Shown piece by piece: positions 7,737-17,682 of a DNA stretch of 64,000 bases (position 1 is its first letter; each line of letters begins with the position of its first letter). The notes beneath the pieces are model-generated. The model was not told the origin of the DNA. It made no database searches and saw only the letters and a list, made by a program, of their open reading frames with translations. The translations under genes were made by a program, and so were the position numbers. This DNA is from Leptobacterium sp964389205 (GTDB lineage Bacteria > Bacteroidota > Bacteroidia > Flavobacteriales > Flavobacteriaceae), in the NCBI GenBank assembly GCA_964389205.1, contig CAYMDH010000012.1, positions 18,332 to 82,331 on the forward strand. Direction: 5' to 3'.

Positions 7737-10649
7737 ATGTATAAATATATATTAGTTTTTATTCTCTTTTTTTCCGTAAATCTTTTTGGACAGCAAAGAA
7801 ACCCATTAATTACAAAAGATTCTTTGGCACAAATTCAATGGGTAGACAGTATATATAATGATATGTCCCTTAAAGAGAAAATAGGACAACTTTATATGGT
7901 AGATGTTTTTTCCTCAAAAGGAAAAGCACACACAGATCGTATAAAATCATTAATAAAAGAATATCATATTGGAGGAGTTATTTTTTCTAATGGAGGACCG
8001 CAACGACAGGCAAAATTAACCAATGAATATCAAGCATTGTCAAAAATACCATTGTTGGTTGCTATGGATGCAGAATGGGGGCTAGCAATGCGATTAGACT
8101 CTACATATGCATACCCATGGAATATGACTCTTGGCGCTGTAAAGGACAATGAACTAATAAAAAAAGTTGGGTATCAAATAGGAAAACACGCAAATCGATT
8201 AGGAGTGCATATTAATTTTGCACCAGATATAGATATTAATACAAATCCTGATAATCCTATCATAGGAAATAGATCTTTTGGAGAAGATAAAGAAAATGTA
8301 ACGAATAAGGCATTGGCATTTATGAAAGGAATGCAAGAAGCAGGTATATTAAGTTGTGGGAAACATTTCCCTGGTCATGGAGATACAGCAACCGATTCTC
8401 ATAAGACATTGCCTACCATTTCATTTTCGAAAGAACGAATAGATAGTATAGAACTCTATCCTTATAAAAGATTGATACAAGAAAAATTAGAAAGTGTTAT
8501 GATAGCACATCTAAATGTTCCAAGTTTAGAATCTCGAAATGGATACCCTTCTTCCATTTCAGAAGGGATTGTTACAGATTTATTAAAAAAACGTTTAGGA
8601 TTTCAAGGCTTAGTATTTACAGATGCTCTTAATATGAAAGGGGCGACAAATTTTGATGAAGCTGGAGAAGTAGATTTGGCAGCGTTCTTAGCTGGGAACG
8701 ATATATTACTAATTCCTGATGATATTCCTAAATCATTTCAAAAAATAACAAAAGCATATGGAAGTAATATTATTACAGAAGAACGTTTAGCGTATTCTGT
8801 AAAGAAAATATTACTAGCAAAATATAAAGCTGGATTGCGTAAAGTAAAACCTATAGAAACAAAAAACCTTGTAGAAGATTTAAATACATTAAAAGATGAA
8901 CTCCTTCATGAAGAGGTTATTGAAAATGCAATTACACTAGTTAAAAACAAACTTAACCTTGTACCTATTAGAAATCTTGAGATAAAGAAAATAGCCTATG
9001 TAGCTTTGGGTGATAACGATGGAAGTGTATTTTTAAATAGTATGCAGAAGTACGGTAAAGTAGATAAGGTTTCAGGGAATAGACTAGATGAGTTAATGGC
9101 CAAGCTAAAAAATTATAACCTTATAATAGTTGGTTTGCATAGATCAAATAAAACTCCTTGGAAAGGATATAAGTTTAAAAATCAAGAACTAATATGGTTA
9201 AATGAGATTGCAAGAAAACACAATGTAATTTTAGACGTATTTGTAAAACCATATGCTTTGATAGATATTCCTTCATTAACAAATATTGAAAGTATAATAG
9301 TTAGTTATCAAAATAGCGAAATTGCTCAAAAAAAATCTGCTCAAGTTCTCTTTGGAGCACTTTTAAGTAAAGGAATATTGCCTGTTTCTGCACATGAAGA
9401 ATTACTTGTAAATACAAGCTTAAAAATAAATAGATTAGAACGCTTAAAATATGGCCTTCCTGAAAGTGTTAATATGAATAGTTCTAAACTAAAAGAAATA
9501 GACTCTATTGTAAATACAGCAATAGATTCTTTAGTAATGCCAGGAGCTCAAATATTGATTGCTAGGAAAGGCAAAGTAGTATATCATAAGAATTTTGGAA
9601 AACCCACCTATAAATCTTCCAAAACAGTTTCTAATACAAATATTTACGATGTAGCATCATTGACAAAGATTCTTGCAACCTTACCAATGATGATGAAATT
9701 AGAAGAACAAGGAAAAGTAGCGTTAAAAACACCATTAAAAGAAATGCTTGTAGAAGCAAAAGGGAGTAATAAAGAAGACATAACCCTATTAGAAATGTTA
9801 TCTCATTATGGTAGACTTAAAGCTTGGATACCCTATTACTTAAGAACGTTAGATACAGTTAGCAAAAAACCTTCTTCAATATACTATAGAAAAATACCAA
9901 ATAAATTTCATACAACAAAGGTGATAGGAAATTTATACCTTCGAGAAGATTTTAAGGATACGATTATGAATCGCATTCTTGAAAGTGATTTGCTTCGTCG
10001 TAAAGAATATAGATATAGTGATGTACCTTATTATCTTTTAAAAGAATATATAGAGCGAACGTTAAAAAAACCATTAAATGAATTAACGCAAGAGTATTTT
10101 TATGCTTCTCTAGGCGCAAATCACACTACTTATAATCCATTAGAAAAATTTTCAAGAGATAAGATTATTCCATCAGAAATAGATGCTTATTTTAGATATC
10201 AACCTATTCATGGTTATGTACATGATATGGGAGCTGCAATGCAAGGAGGAGTAGGAGGCCATGCAGGTTTATTTAGTAATGCAAATGACATTGCTAAAAT
10301 TATGCAAATGTATATACAAGGAGGATATTATGGAGGAAAGAGGTATTTTAAAAACCAGACAATTAATAAGTTCAACACCTGTTATTTTTGTGAAGATAAT
10401 AATAGGAGAGGAGTTGGATTTGATAAACCACAATTAGAAGATTCCGGTCCTACATGTGGTTGTGTTTCTGCTACTAGTTTTGGGCATAGCGGATTTACAG
10501 GAACATATACCTGGGCAGATCCTGAAAAAGAGATTGTATATGTATTTTTATCAAATAGAACTTTTCCAACAGCAGAAAATAGAAAATTAATTAAACAAAA
10601 TACTAGAACTATTATACAACAGGTCATTTATGATGCCATAGAAGATTGA
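7737..10649 (+). CDS. exported GH3 beta-N-acetylhexosaminidase fused to a beta-lactamase-fold domain
   Basis: This 970-residue protein has a signal peptide (MYKYILVFILFFSVNLFGQ). The GH3 domain contains the NagZ-type catalytic loop KHFPGHGDTATDSH and the nucleophile region VFTDALNMKG. A middle domain (about 370-590) is followed by a C-terminal class C beta-lactamase/serine-hydrolase domain (about 600-970) with the SxxK motif as DVASLTK and a late HSGFTGT. It probably trims GlcNAc from peptidoglycan or chitin-like oligosaccharides in the periplasm. The upstream GTG at 7692 would add 15 residues before the signal peptide, so I prefer the ATG at 7737. bshA follows after 36 nt. This fusion is widespread in Bacteroidota. 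Confidence 0.87.
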   Translation: MYKYILVFILFFSVNLFGQQRNPLITKDSLAQIQWVDSIYNDMSLKEKIGQLYMVDVFSSKGKAHTDRIKSLIKEYHIGGVIFSNGGPQRQAKLTNEYQALSKIPLLVAMDAEWGLAMRLDSTYAYPWNMTLGAVKDNELIKKVGYQIGKHANRLGVHINFAPDIDINTNPDNPIIGNRSFGEDKENVTNKALAFMKGMQEAGILSCGKHFPGHGDTATDSHKTLPTISFSKERIDSIELYPYKRLIQEKLESVMIAHLNVPSLESRNGYPSSISEGIVTDLLKKRLGFQGLVFTDALNMKGATNFDEAGEVDLAAFLAGNDILLIPDDIPKSFQKITKAYGSNIITEERLAYSVKKILLAKYKAGLRKVKPIETKNLVEDLNTLKDELLHEEVIENAITLVKNKLNLVPIRNLEIKKIAYVALGDNDGSVFLNSMQKYGKVDKVSGNRLDELMAKLKNYNLIIVGLHRSNKTPWKGYKFKNQELIWLNEIARKHNVILDVFVKPYALIDIPSLTNIESIIVSYQNSEIAQKKSAQVLFGALLSKGILPVSAHEELLVNTSLKINRLERLKYGLPESVNMNSSKLKEIDSIVNTAIDSLVMPGAQILIARKGKVVYHKNFGKPTYKSSKTVSNTNIYDVASLTKILATLPMMMKLEEQGKVALKTPLKEMLVEAKGSNKEDITLLEMLSHYGRLKAWIPYYLRTLDTVSKKPSSIYYRKIPNKFHTTKVIGNLYLREDFKDTIMNRILESDLLRRKEYRYSDVPYYLLKEYIERTLKKPLNELTQEYFYASLGANHTTYNPLEKFSRDKIIPSEIDAYFRYQPIHGYVHDMGAAMQGGVGGHAGLFSNANDIAKIMQMYIQGGYYGGKRYFKNQTINKFNTCYFCEDNNRRGVGFDKPQLEDSGPTCGCVSATSFGHSGFTGTYTWADPEKEIVYVFLSNRTFPTAENRKLIKQNTRTIIQQVIYDAIED

Positions 10650-10685
10650 TATAACATTAATAGATTTTAGTAGATAAATATAGAA

Positions 10686-11813
10686 ATGAAAATAGGTATA
10701 GTTTGTTACCCAACATTTGGAGGAAGTGGAGTTGTAGCCACAGAATTAGGAATAGCACTTGCTAATAGAGGGCATGAGGTACATTTTATAACATACAAAC
10801 AACCAGTAAGACTAGCACTTTTAAATAACAATATTTTTTATCACGAAGTGCATGTTCCTGAGTATGCATTATTTCATTATCAACCCTATGAATTGGCCTT
10901 ATCCAGTAAGTTGGTAAATATGGTGAAAATGCATAAAATAGAACTGTTGCATGTGCATTATGCAATTCCACATGCTTATGCTGGTTATATGGCGAAAAAG
11001 ATGCTTCAGTCGGAAGGAGTAAATATCCCAATGGTGACCACCTTACATGGTACCGATATTACTTTAGTTGGGAATCATCCATTTTATAAACCTGCAGTAA
11101 CATTCAGTATTAATAAGTCTGACGTAGTTACATCTGTATCGCAAAGTTTAAAAGAAGATACGCTGCGGCTTTTTAATATAAAGAAGGAAGTATATGTAAT
11201 TCCTAATTTTATAGACTCTAGCAAATACAATCAAAGCTTTACAGATTGTCAAAGAGATTTAATGGCAGATGAAAATGAAAAAATAATAACACATATTAGT
11301 AATTTTAGAAAGGTAAAAAGAATCCCCGACGTTATTCAAATTTTTTCTCGTGTAGCAAAAAAAATGCCAGCTAAACTCATTATGGTAGGGGAAGGACCCG
11401 AAAAAGGAGCGGCAGAACAATTGTGTAAAAAATTAGGAATAACAGATAAGGTTCTATTTTTAGGTAACAGTAACGAAATAGATAGAATTCTTTGTTTTAG
11501 CGATCTGTTTTTATTGCCTTCAGAAACAGAAAGTTTTGGTTTGGCAGCCTTAGAAGCTATGATTAATAATGTACCAGTAATATCTAGTAATGCAGGAGGT
11601 TTACCGGAAACTAATATTCATGGAGTTTCTGGTTATTTGAGTAATATAGGAGATGTAGATGAAATGGCAGAAAATGCTATTAAAATTTTAAAAGATGAAG
11701 TCACTTTAAAACGATTTAAGGAAAATGCAAAAAAAGAAGCTCTTAAATTTGAAATAGCTAATGTGGTTCCTCTCTACGAAAAAATTTATGAAGAAGCTTT
11801 TAATTTGGCGTAA
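10686..11813 (+). CDS. bshA: N-acetyl-alpha-D-glucosaminyl L-malate synthase BshA
   Basis: A 375-residue GT4 glycosyltransferase that joins UDP-GlcNAc and L-malate, the first step of bacillithiol synthesis. The N-terminus MKIGIVCYPTFGGSGVVATEL is typical of BshA. Other family motifs are HVHYAIPHAYAGYMA, TTLHGTDITLVG, the nucleotide-binding VGEGPEKG, and the E-x7-E motif ETESFGLAALE. Length matches BshA (about 375-380). It lies 36 nt after the GH3/beta-lactamase gene, probably in one transcript. Other bacillithiol genes (bshB, bshC) are not in the window. High confidence because the N-terminal motif is diagnostic. Confidence 0.92.
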   Translation: MKIGIVCYPTFGGSGVVATELGIALANRGHEVHFITYKQPVRLALLNNNIFYHEVHVPEYALFHYQPYELALSSKLVNMVKMHKIELLHVHYAIPHAYAGYMAKKMLQSEGVNIPMVTTLHGTDITLVGNHPFYKPAVTFSINKSDVVTSVSQSLKEDTLRLFNIKKEVYVIPNFIDSSKYNQSFTDCQRDLMADENEKIITHISNFRKVKRIPDVIQIFSRVAKKMPAKLIMVGEGPEKGAAEQLCKKLGITDKVLFLGNSNEIDRILCFSDLFLLPSETESFGLAALEAMINNVPVISSNAGGLPETNIHGVSGYLSNIGDVDEMAENAIKILKDEVTLKRFKENAKKEALKFEIANVVPLYEKIYEEAFNLA

Positions 11814-12045
11814 GAGATACATTTCTGCAAATAAATATCATTAGATTTTGCCTTCTACCCTCTTTTAATGGTATTTTGTAGAATATTTTTTACCAATCAG
11901 ATTAATTCTTTAATATTTATGCCATAATAATCTGCCTTACCCAATGAACTATGTTAGTTTTCGCACCTATAAATTGAAAATTAATAAACCTATTAATTAA
12001 GTAATAACTTGGAGGGTAATGATTTGATTTACTTAAAATTATATT

Positions 12046-13737
12046 ATGGTCATTTTAGGATTAAATTACTTTTTTCATGATTCTACAGCATGTATTGTAA
12101 TTGACGGAAAGCTAATAGCGGCGATAGAAGAAGAACGCCTCAATAGGGACAAACACACAAGGCTTTTTCCTTCACTCTCTATAGAGCGATGTTTAAAAAT
12201 TGCTGGTATAGATTATACAGAGATAGATTATATAGCAGTTTCAATTAAACCTTCTCATAATATTGGAAAAAAAGCTATTCATTGTATAAAAAATTTAAAG
12301 ACATTCAAGCCTTTTATCAATCATGAATTAGTACATGCCTACAATAAACAGAAGAGCTTTTGGAATTGGTTCAAACGACATTGGAATGATAAAGCAAAAG
12401 GACCAAAAGTACACTTTATCGAACATCACTTTAGCCATGCACCAGGAACATTTTTTGTTTCTCCATATAAAGAGGCAGCACTGTTAGGAATTGATGGCTC
12501 TGGTGAATGGGCAACGACATGGTTAGGGTATGGTAAAGAAAATACTGTAAAGCGATTAGGACAAAGCTTTTTCCCTAATTCATTAGGATCTTTTTATGAA
12601 GCTGTCACACAATTTTGTGGTTTTAGAACGAATTATGATGAAGGGAAAACAATGGGACTAGCTCCTATGGGAGACCCTGAAGTTTTTAAAGACGAAGTAG
12701 AAAAAATAATTACAGTAAAAAGTAACGGAGAATTATCTTTTGATTTAAGTTACTTTAATTACCAGAACATGAGCTGGAAACGTTGTTCTCCTAAGTTTTA
12801 TAAAATATTTGGAGAACCCAGAAAACATGGAGAAGATTTTAAAAAGCATCATATAGACGTAGCGGCCGCCTTTCAGAGAGTTTTAGAAGATAAAGTATTA
12901 GAAATTTGTGAAATTCTTTATCAAAAAACCCAAGCTGATTATTTAATAGTATCAGGTGGTGTTTCTTTGAATAGTGTAATGAATGGTCGTATTGTTAGAG
13001 AAAGTTCTTTTAAAGATGTATATGTAATGCCAGCAGCTGGAGACAATGGTACAGCAATTGGAGCAGCTTTTTATTTGTACAATGGAATTCTCAAAAAACC
13101 AAGAGTATATGTTCATGACAATCCATATGTTGGAACAGAATATAGTAATGAAGAAATTAAAAAAGTTTTAGATGGTGCTAAATTATCATATGAGCATCAT
13201 GAGGATATTTGTGAGAAAACGGCAGAAATTTTAGCAGAAGGCAATATTATAGGTTGGTTTCAAGGCCCTATGGAGATAGGTCCCAGAGCATTAGGAAGCA
13301 GGAGTATTTTAGCTAATCCTGCATTTCCACAAATGAAAGATAAAATTAATTCTCAAGTGAAATTTAGAGAGGCATACAGACCTTTTGCTCCATCTACTAT
13401 TGAAGAAGCAAAGAATGATTTTTTTGATTTAAAAGTAGAAGCACCTTTTATGCTAAAAGTTTGTAATGTACTAGAAAATAAACGATCTGTGATACCTGCA
13501 GTTACTCATGTAGATGGAAGTGCACGCTTGCAAACGGTAAAGAAAAAACTCCATCCAAGGTATTACAATGTTATAAAAGAAATGGGAAAAAAAACAGGGG
13601 TACCTGTTGTTTTAAATACAAGTTTTAATATACAAGGAGAGCCCGTAGTAGAATCTCCCAAAGACGCAATACGTTGTTTCTTTTCTACTGGTTTAGATAT
13701 ATTGGTAATAGGAAATTATATTATTACGAAAAACTGA
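12046..13737 (+). CDS. NodU/CmcH-family O-carbamoyltransferase
   Basis: A 563-residue protein of the carbamoyltransferase family, which moves a carbamoyl group from carbamoyl phosphate (via carbamoyl-AMP) to a hydroxyl. The N-terminal ASKHA-fold domain has GLNYFFHDSTAC, EHHFSHAPGTFF and DGSGEW, and later SGGVSLNSVMN. The C-terminal domain carries the family signature MEIGPRALGSRSILANP. It opens the + strand group that continues with two MBOAT/SGNH modules, so the acceptor is probably the surface polysaccharide made by the neighbouring cluster. Upstream is a 232-nt gap with no clear TAnnTTTG motif. The family is firm; the substrate is inferred from context. Confidence 0.87.
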   Translation: MVILGLNYFFHDSTACIVIDGKLIAAIEEERLNRDKHTRLFPSLSIERCLKIAGIDYTEIDYIAVSIKPSHNIGKKAIHCIKNLKTFKPFINHELVHAYNKQKSFWNWFKRHWNDKAKGPKVHFIEHHFSHAPGTFFVSPYKEAALLGIDGSGEWATTWLGYGKENTVKRLGQSFFPNSLGSFYEAVTQFCGFRTNYDEGKTMGLAPMGDPEVFKDEVEKIITVKSNGELSFDLSYFNYQNMSWKRCSPKFYKIFGEPRKHGEDFKKHHIDVAAAFQRVLEDKVLEICEILYQKTQADYLIVSGGVSLNSVMNGRIVRESSFKDVYVMPAAGDNGTAIGAAFYLYNGILKKPRVYVHDNPYVGTEYSNEEIKKVLDGAKLSYEHHEDICEKTAEILAEGNIIGWFQGPMEIGPRALGSRSILANPAFPQMKDKINSQVKFREAYRPFAPSTIEEAKNDFFDLKVEAPFMLKVCNVLENKRSVIPAVTHVDGSARLQTVKKKLHPRYYNVIKEMGKKTGVPVVLNTSFNIQGEPVVESPKDAIRCFFSTGLDILVIGNYIITKN

Positions 13738-13844
13738 TATAATTTTTCAGATACAATTATTAAAACCTCCTGAAAAGAAATTACGTAAAAATGTATTAAG
13801 TACTTATATAGTAGAATATTTTTCTATTTAATAAATAGTTATGT

Positions 13845-15278
13845 ATGTTTTTTAATTCGATAGACTTTTTTGTATTTCTACCGATAGTTTTTATACTATA
13901 CTGGTTTATCACAGCCAAACATTTAAAGCTTCAAAATTTTTTGATAGTAATAGCTAGTTATGTTTTTTATGGTTGGTGGGATTGGCGTTTTCTATCACTT
14001 ATTATGTTTAGTACGCTTGTAGATTATACTATTGGTATTTTGTTGTTTAAACAAACAAATAAATCTGTAAGAAAACAATTGCTTTGGATTAGTATAATTG
14101 TAAACCTAGGTTTTTTAGGTTTTTTTAAATATTACAATTTTTTTCTTGAAAGTTTTATAGCCTCTTTTTCTTTTTTTGGAAAAGAAATCAGCGCGAATAC
14201 TTTAGATATTATCCTTCCTGTAGGAATTAGTTTTTACACATTTCAGACATTAAGTTATACTATTGATGTATACAAAAGAAAACTAACCCCAACATCAGAT
14301 TTTATTGCTTTCTCTGCCTTTGTTTGTTTTTTTCCTCAATTAGTCGCGGGACCTATTGAAAGAGCTACTAATCTTTTGCCACAGTTTTTTAAAAAACGGT
14401 TGTTTAATTACGATCTAGCGAAAGATGGAGTTCGACAAATTTTATGGGGTTTGTTTAAAAAAGTTGTCATCGCAGATAATTGTGCAATGTATGCTAACAC
14501 AATCTTTAATGATTATACAGACTACAATGGAAGCACATTATTTTTAGGCGCGTTTTTCTTTACATTTCAGATATATGGAGATTTTTCTGGATACTCAGAT
14601 ATTGCAATAGGAGTTTCAAGATTATTTGGATTTAATTTAAAACAAAACTTTGCATTCCCTTATTTTTCACGAGACATAGCAGAGTTTTGGAGGAGATGGC
14701 ACATTTCATTGTCAACCTGGTTCAGGGATTATGTTTATATTCCATTGGGCGGTAGTAAAGGAGGAGTAATGATGAAAGTGAGAAATACTTTTATCATCTT
14801 TATTGTGAGTGGTTTTTGGCATGGAGCAAACTGGACTTTTATAGCATGGGGAGCGCTTAATGCAATTTATTTTCTGCCCTTATTATTATTTAATAAGAAT
14901 AGAGTGCATACAGATATTATCGCTAAAAATACAATCCTCCCAAGTCTATATGAACTATTTCAAATGCTCATTACTTTTAGTATTACAATTTTGGCATGGG
15001 TATTTTTTAGAGCAAATTCTATTAACCATGCATTACTGTATTTAAAAGGAATATTTTCTTTTTCTTTTTTATCACTTCCAGAGTTGTTTCCAATACCAAT
15101 CATCATCTTAATAGCCTTATTTGTGAGTGTAGAATGGATCGGGAGAAAAGGACAATACGGTATAGAAAATATTGTTAAGCTGAATAGATTTATAAGATGG
15201 GGTGTATATTTTTTAATCATATTCATTCTTTTTAGGTTTACAGGAAGCGAACAAGAATTTATTTATTTTCAATTTTAA
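13845..15278 (+). CDS. MBOAT-family O-acyltransferase (AlgI/PatA-like), copy 1
   Basis: A 477-residue polytopic membrane protein with about ten hydrophobic segments. It has the MBOAT signature regions: DFSGYSDIAIG, EFWRRWHISLSTWFRDYVYIPLGGS and the catalytic-His motif SGFWHGANWTF (His near residue 323). AlgI-type proteins pass acetyl groups from the cytoplasm across the membrane to a periplasmic SGNH partner that acetylates a polysaccharide. The partner is encoded 4 nt downstream. The start is the second of two overlapping ATGs (13841 and 13845); only 13845 is in frame. A close paralogue lies at 16226-17677, so the module is duplicated. Confidence 0.9.
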   Translation: MFFNSIDFFVFLPIVFILYWFITAKHLKLQNFLIVIASYVFYGWWDWRFLSLIMFSTLVDYTIGILLFKQTNKSVRKQLLWISIIVNLGFLGFFKYYNFFLESFIASFSFFGKEISANTLDIILPVGISFYTFQTLSYTIDVYKRKLTPTSDFIAFSAFVCFFPQLVAGPIERATNLLPQFFKKRLFNYDLAKDGVRQILWGLFKKVVIADNCAMYANTIFNDYTDYNGSTLFLGAFFFTFQIYGDFSGYSDIAIGVSRLFGFNLKQNFAFPYFSRDIAEFWRRWHISLSTWFRDYVYIPLGGSKGGVMMKVRNTFIIFIVSGFWHGANWTFIAWGALNAIYFLPLLLFNKNRVHTDIIAKNTILPSLYELFQMLITFSITILAWVFFRANSINHALLYLKGIFSFSFLSLPELFPIPIIILIALFVSVEWIGRKGQYGIENIVKLNRFIRWGVYFLIIFILFRFTGSEQEFIYFQF

Positions 15279-15282
15279 AGAA

Positions 15283-16209
15283 ATGAAAACATTTATTAGA
15301 GATATAATAGTATTCGCCTTATTAGGATTATGTTTAAGTGAATTTATTGCAAGAACTACATATTTAACTGTAGATATCCCTAAGAGAGAAATTGATCAGT
15401 ATGGAATACAAAAATATGTACCAAATCAAACAGGTAGTTGGAAAAATAATACACATAAATGGGTAATTAATGAATTAGGTTGGGCAGGGAAATTACCAAA
15501 AAGTTATGATCAATTAGTGACCATAATTGGAGATTCTTATATCGAGAATTTTATGAATCCAAATGAATGTAGACAAAAAAATTATTTAAAAAACAGGTTT
15601 CCTAACCGTAATTTTTTAGAAGCAGGAAGAGCAGGAGTTTCGTTTATTGAAGCAATGGAGATTACAAAACAATTTGAAAGTTATAATCCTGTTAATCAAC
15701 TCATATACGTGAGCGGTAATGATTTTATAGAGAGTGTAAAAGAAATTAAACCTTTATATGATATTACTCAATTAAGTATAGATAATAAAGAAGTAATTCC
15801 TGGAAGAATGAAGTCAAGTACATTGAAAAACACCTTGTATAATTGGAAGTTTATTTTCTATTTATACAGAAGATTTCCTTTAGCCAACTTAAAAAGTATT
15901 TTCAATAAAAAACAGTCTGTCGAAGAAAAAGTAACTAAGAACGAAAAAGGAGCTATAGAATTAAAAAAAATAAAGAATCTTCTAGATTTTGTGGTTTCTA
16001 ATTATGAAATTGCAGGCAAAACTCTTGTCTTTCATCCAAGTACAAATATAAAAATCATCCAAAAAGTAAAAGCAGTAGGGTTTGATGTAATTATTTTAGA
16101 TGATGACGATGATAACAAAAGTTGGACATTTGAATATGATAATCATTGGAACTGTTATGGACATGAACAGGTTGCAAAACAGGTCGCTACATATTTAAAT
16201 ACAGAGTAA
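15283..16209 (+). CDS. membrane-anchored SGNH-type acetyltransferase/esterase partner, copy 1
   Basis: A 308-residue protein with an N-terminal membrane segment (about residues 8-22) and an SGNH-hydrolase-like body. The block I motif is IIGDSYIENF (Ser85) and the C-terminal Asp-His pair is in YDNHWNCYGH (about 284-293). It starts 4 nt after the MBOAT stop, so coupling is likely. In PatA/PatB and AlgI/AlgJ/AlgX systems such proteins move acetyl groups onto a polysaccharide in the periplasm. Similarity to the second copy at 17683 is recognisable mainly at these motifs. The function is inferred from motif and gene pairing. Confidence 0.75.
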   Translation: MKTFIRDIIVFALLGLCLSEFIARTTYLTVDIPKREIDQYGIQKYVPNQTGSWKNNTHKWVINELGWAGKLPKSYDQLVTIIGDSYIENFMNPNECRQKNYLKNRFPNRNFLEAGRAGVSFIEAMEITKQFESYNPVNQLIYVSGNDFIESVKEIKPLYDITQLSIDNKEVIPGRMKSSTLKNTLYNWKFIFYLYRRFPLANLKSIFNKKQSVEEKVTKNEKGAIELKKIKNLLDFVVSNYEIAGKTLVFHPSTNIKIIQKVKAVGFDVIILDDDDDNKSWTFEYDNHWNCYGHEQVAKQVATYLNTE

Positions 16210-16225
16210 ACATAAAAAAATATTG

Positions 16226-17677
16226 ATGCTATTTAATTCACTTGAATTTTTTATTTTCTTACCAATAGTCTTCGTTTTATATTGGTTTGTATTTAATAAA
16301 AACCTTAAGCTTCAAAATGTATTAGTTTTAATAGCGAGTTATTTTTTCTATGGTTGGTGGGATTGGAGATTTCTCTTTCTTATAATATTAAGTACAGTTG
16401 TAGATTACTTAGTAGGACTAAAGATTCATAAAAGTGAACACCAAAAAACTAGAAAGTGTTGGTTATGGGTCAGTGTTTTATTTAATGTAGGTCTTTTAGG
16501 GTTTTTTAAATACTTTAATTTCTTTGTAGACTCATGGATGGATATGATGTCTACTTTTGGAGTAGCCACACAAAGTACATGGACATTACAAGTTATACTA
16601 CCTGTTGGAATTTCTTTTTACACTTTTCAAACGATGTCGTATTCATTTGACATTTATTATAAAAAATTAGAGCCCACCAAGCAATTTATTGCTTTTGCTG
16701 CTTTTGTTGGATTCTTCCCCCAGTTGGTCGCTGGACCTATAGAAAGAGCATCAAATTTACTTTCTCAAATAACAAATAAGAGAGTTTTTAATTACAATCA
16801 AATAGTAGGAGGAGGGAAGCTAATTTTATGGGGGTTGTTTAAAAAGCTTGTAATAGCAGATGGACTAGCTCCTATAGTAGATGATATATTTGCAAATTAT
16901 GGAGATTATTCGGCTTCTACATTAATCATGGGAGTTGTCTTTTTTAGCTTTCAGGTATATGGGGATTTTAGCGGTTATTCTGACATAGCTATTGGAACTG
17001 CTAAACTTTTTGGAGTAGAACTGATGTCTAATTTTAAGTTTCCTAATTTTTCAAGAAATGTAGCCGAATATTGGCAACGATGGCACGTCTCTTTATCCAC
17101 CTGGTTCAGGCATTATGTATATATTCCTTTAGGCGGGTCTAGAGTAACAAAGCTTAAATCTGTTCGAAATATCATTATTATTTTTTTAGTGAGTGGTTTT
17201 TGGCATGGCGCAAACTGGACTTTTATTTTTTGGGGAGCTATTCATGCTTTATTTTATATTCCCGTCTTTTTAATGGGAAGAAACCGTGTTTATATGGGGA
17301 ATGTTGTTGGTGGAAATTCATGGTTTCCTTCACTAAAAGAAATTCTTCAATTATTTTGGACGTTTATTTTGATTACTTTTTCACGGATATTTTTTAGATC
17401 GCGATCTATTACAGACGCTTTTGATTATATCAAAACTATTGTAGGTAATTTTTCATATGAAGCCTATCATCACCCTCTGGGATATAGAATGATTGATTAT
17501 TATATTTTGATAATAGCCTTTGTGCTTTATGAATATAGAATTAGAAAAGATGAAAGAGCTCCCTTTAAATTTAAATCAAGAATCGTTAGATTTATAGTAT
17601 ACTCTATAGTAATTTTAGGAATACTCTTGTTTTACGATAGTGGTTTTGATAGGTCATTTATATATTTTCAATTTTAA
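16226..17677 (+). CDS. MBOAT-family O-acyltransferase (AlgI/PatA-like), copy 2
   Basis: A 483-residue polytopic membrane protein very like copy 1: SLEFFIFLPIVFVLYWFV at the N-terminus, DFSGYSDIAIG, EYWQRWHVSLSTWFRHYVYIPLGGS, and the catalytic-His motif SGFWHGANWTF. A TTG at 16223 would add one residue; I take the ATG at 16226. It follows the first SGNH gene after 16 nt and is itself followed by a second SGNH gene after 5 nt. The duplication of the whole two-gene unit suggests two acetylation sites or two acceptor sugars. Keeping both copies intact suggests both are used. Confidence 0.9.
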   Translation: MLFNSLEFFIFLPIVFVLYWFVFNKNLKLQNVLVLIASYFFYGWWDWRFLFLIILSTVVDYLVGLKIHKSEHQKTRKCWLWVSVLFNVGLLGFFKYFNFFVDSWMDMMSTFGVATQSTWTLQVILPVGISFYTFQTMSYSFDIYYKKLEPTKQFIAFAAFVGFFPQLVAGPIERASNLLSQITNKRVFNYNQIVGGGKLILWGLFKKLVIADGLAPIVDDIFANYGDYSASTLIMGVVFFSFQVYGDFSGYSDIAIGTAKLFGVELMSNFKFPNFSRNVAEYWQRWHVSLSTWFRHYVYIPLGGSRVTKLKSVRNIIIIFLVSGFWHGANWTFIFWGAIHALFYIPVFLMGRNRVYMGNVVGGNSWFPSLKEILQLFWTFILITFSRIFFRSRSITDAFDYIKTIVGNFSYEAYHHPLGYRMIDYYILIIAFVLYEYRIRKDERAPFKFKSRIVRFIVYSIVILGILLFYDSGFDRSFIYFQF

Positions 17678-17682
17678 ACCTA

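Noticed and set aside
14748..14755. GGCGGTAG, identical to the ops core of JUMPstart elements
   Set aside because: It lies within the MBOAT gene and encodes the conserved IPLGGS motif, far from any operon start.
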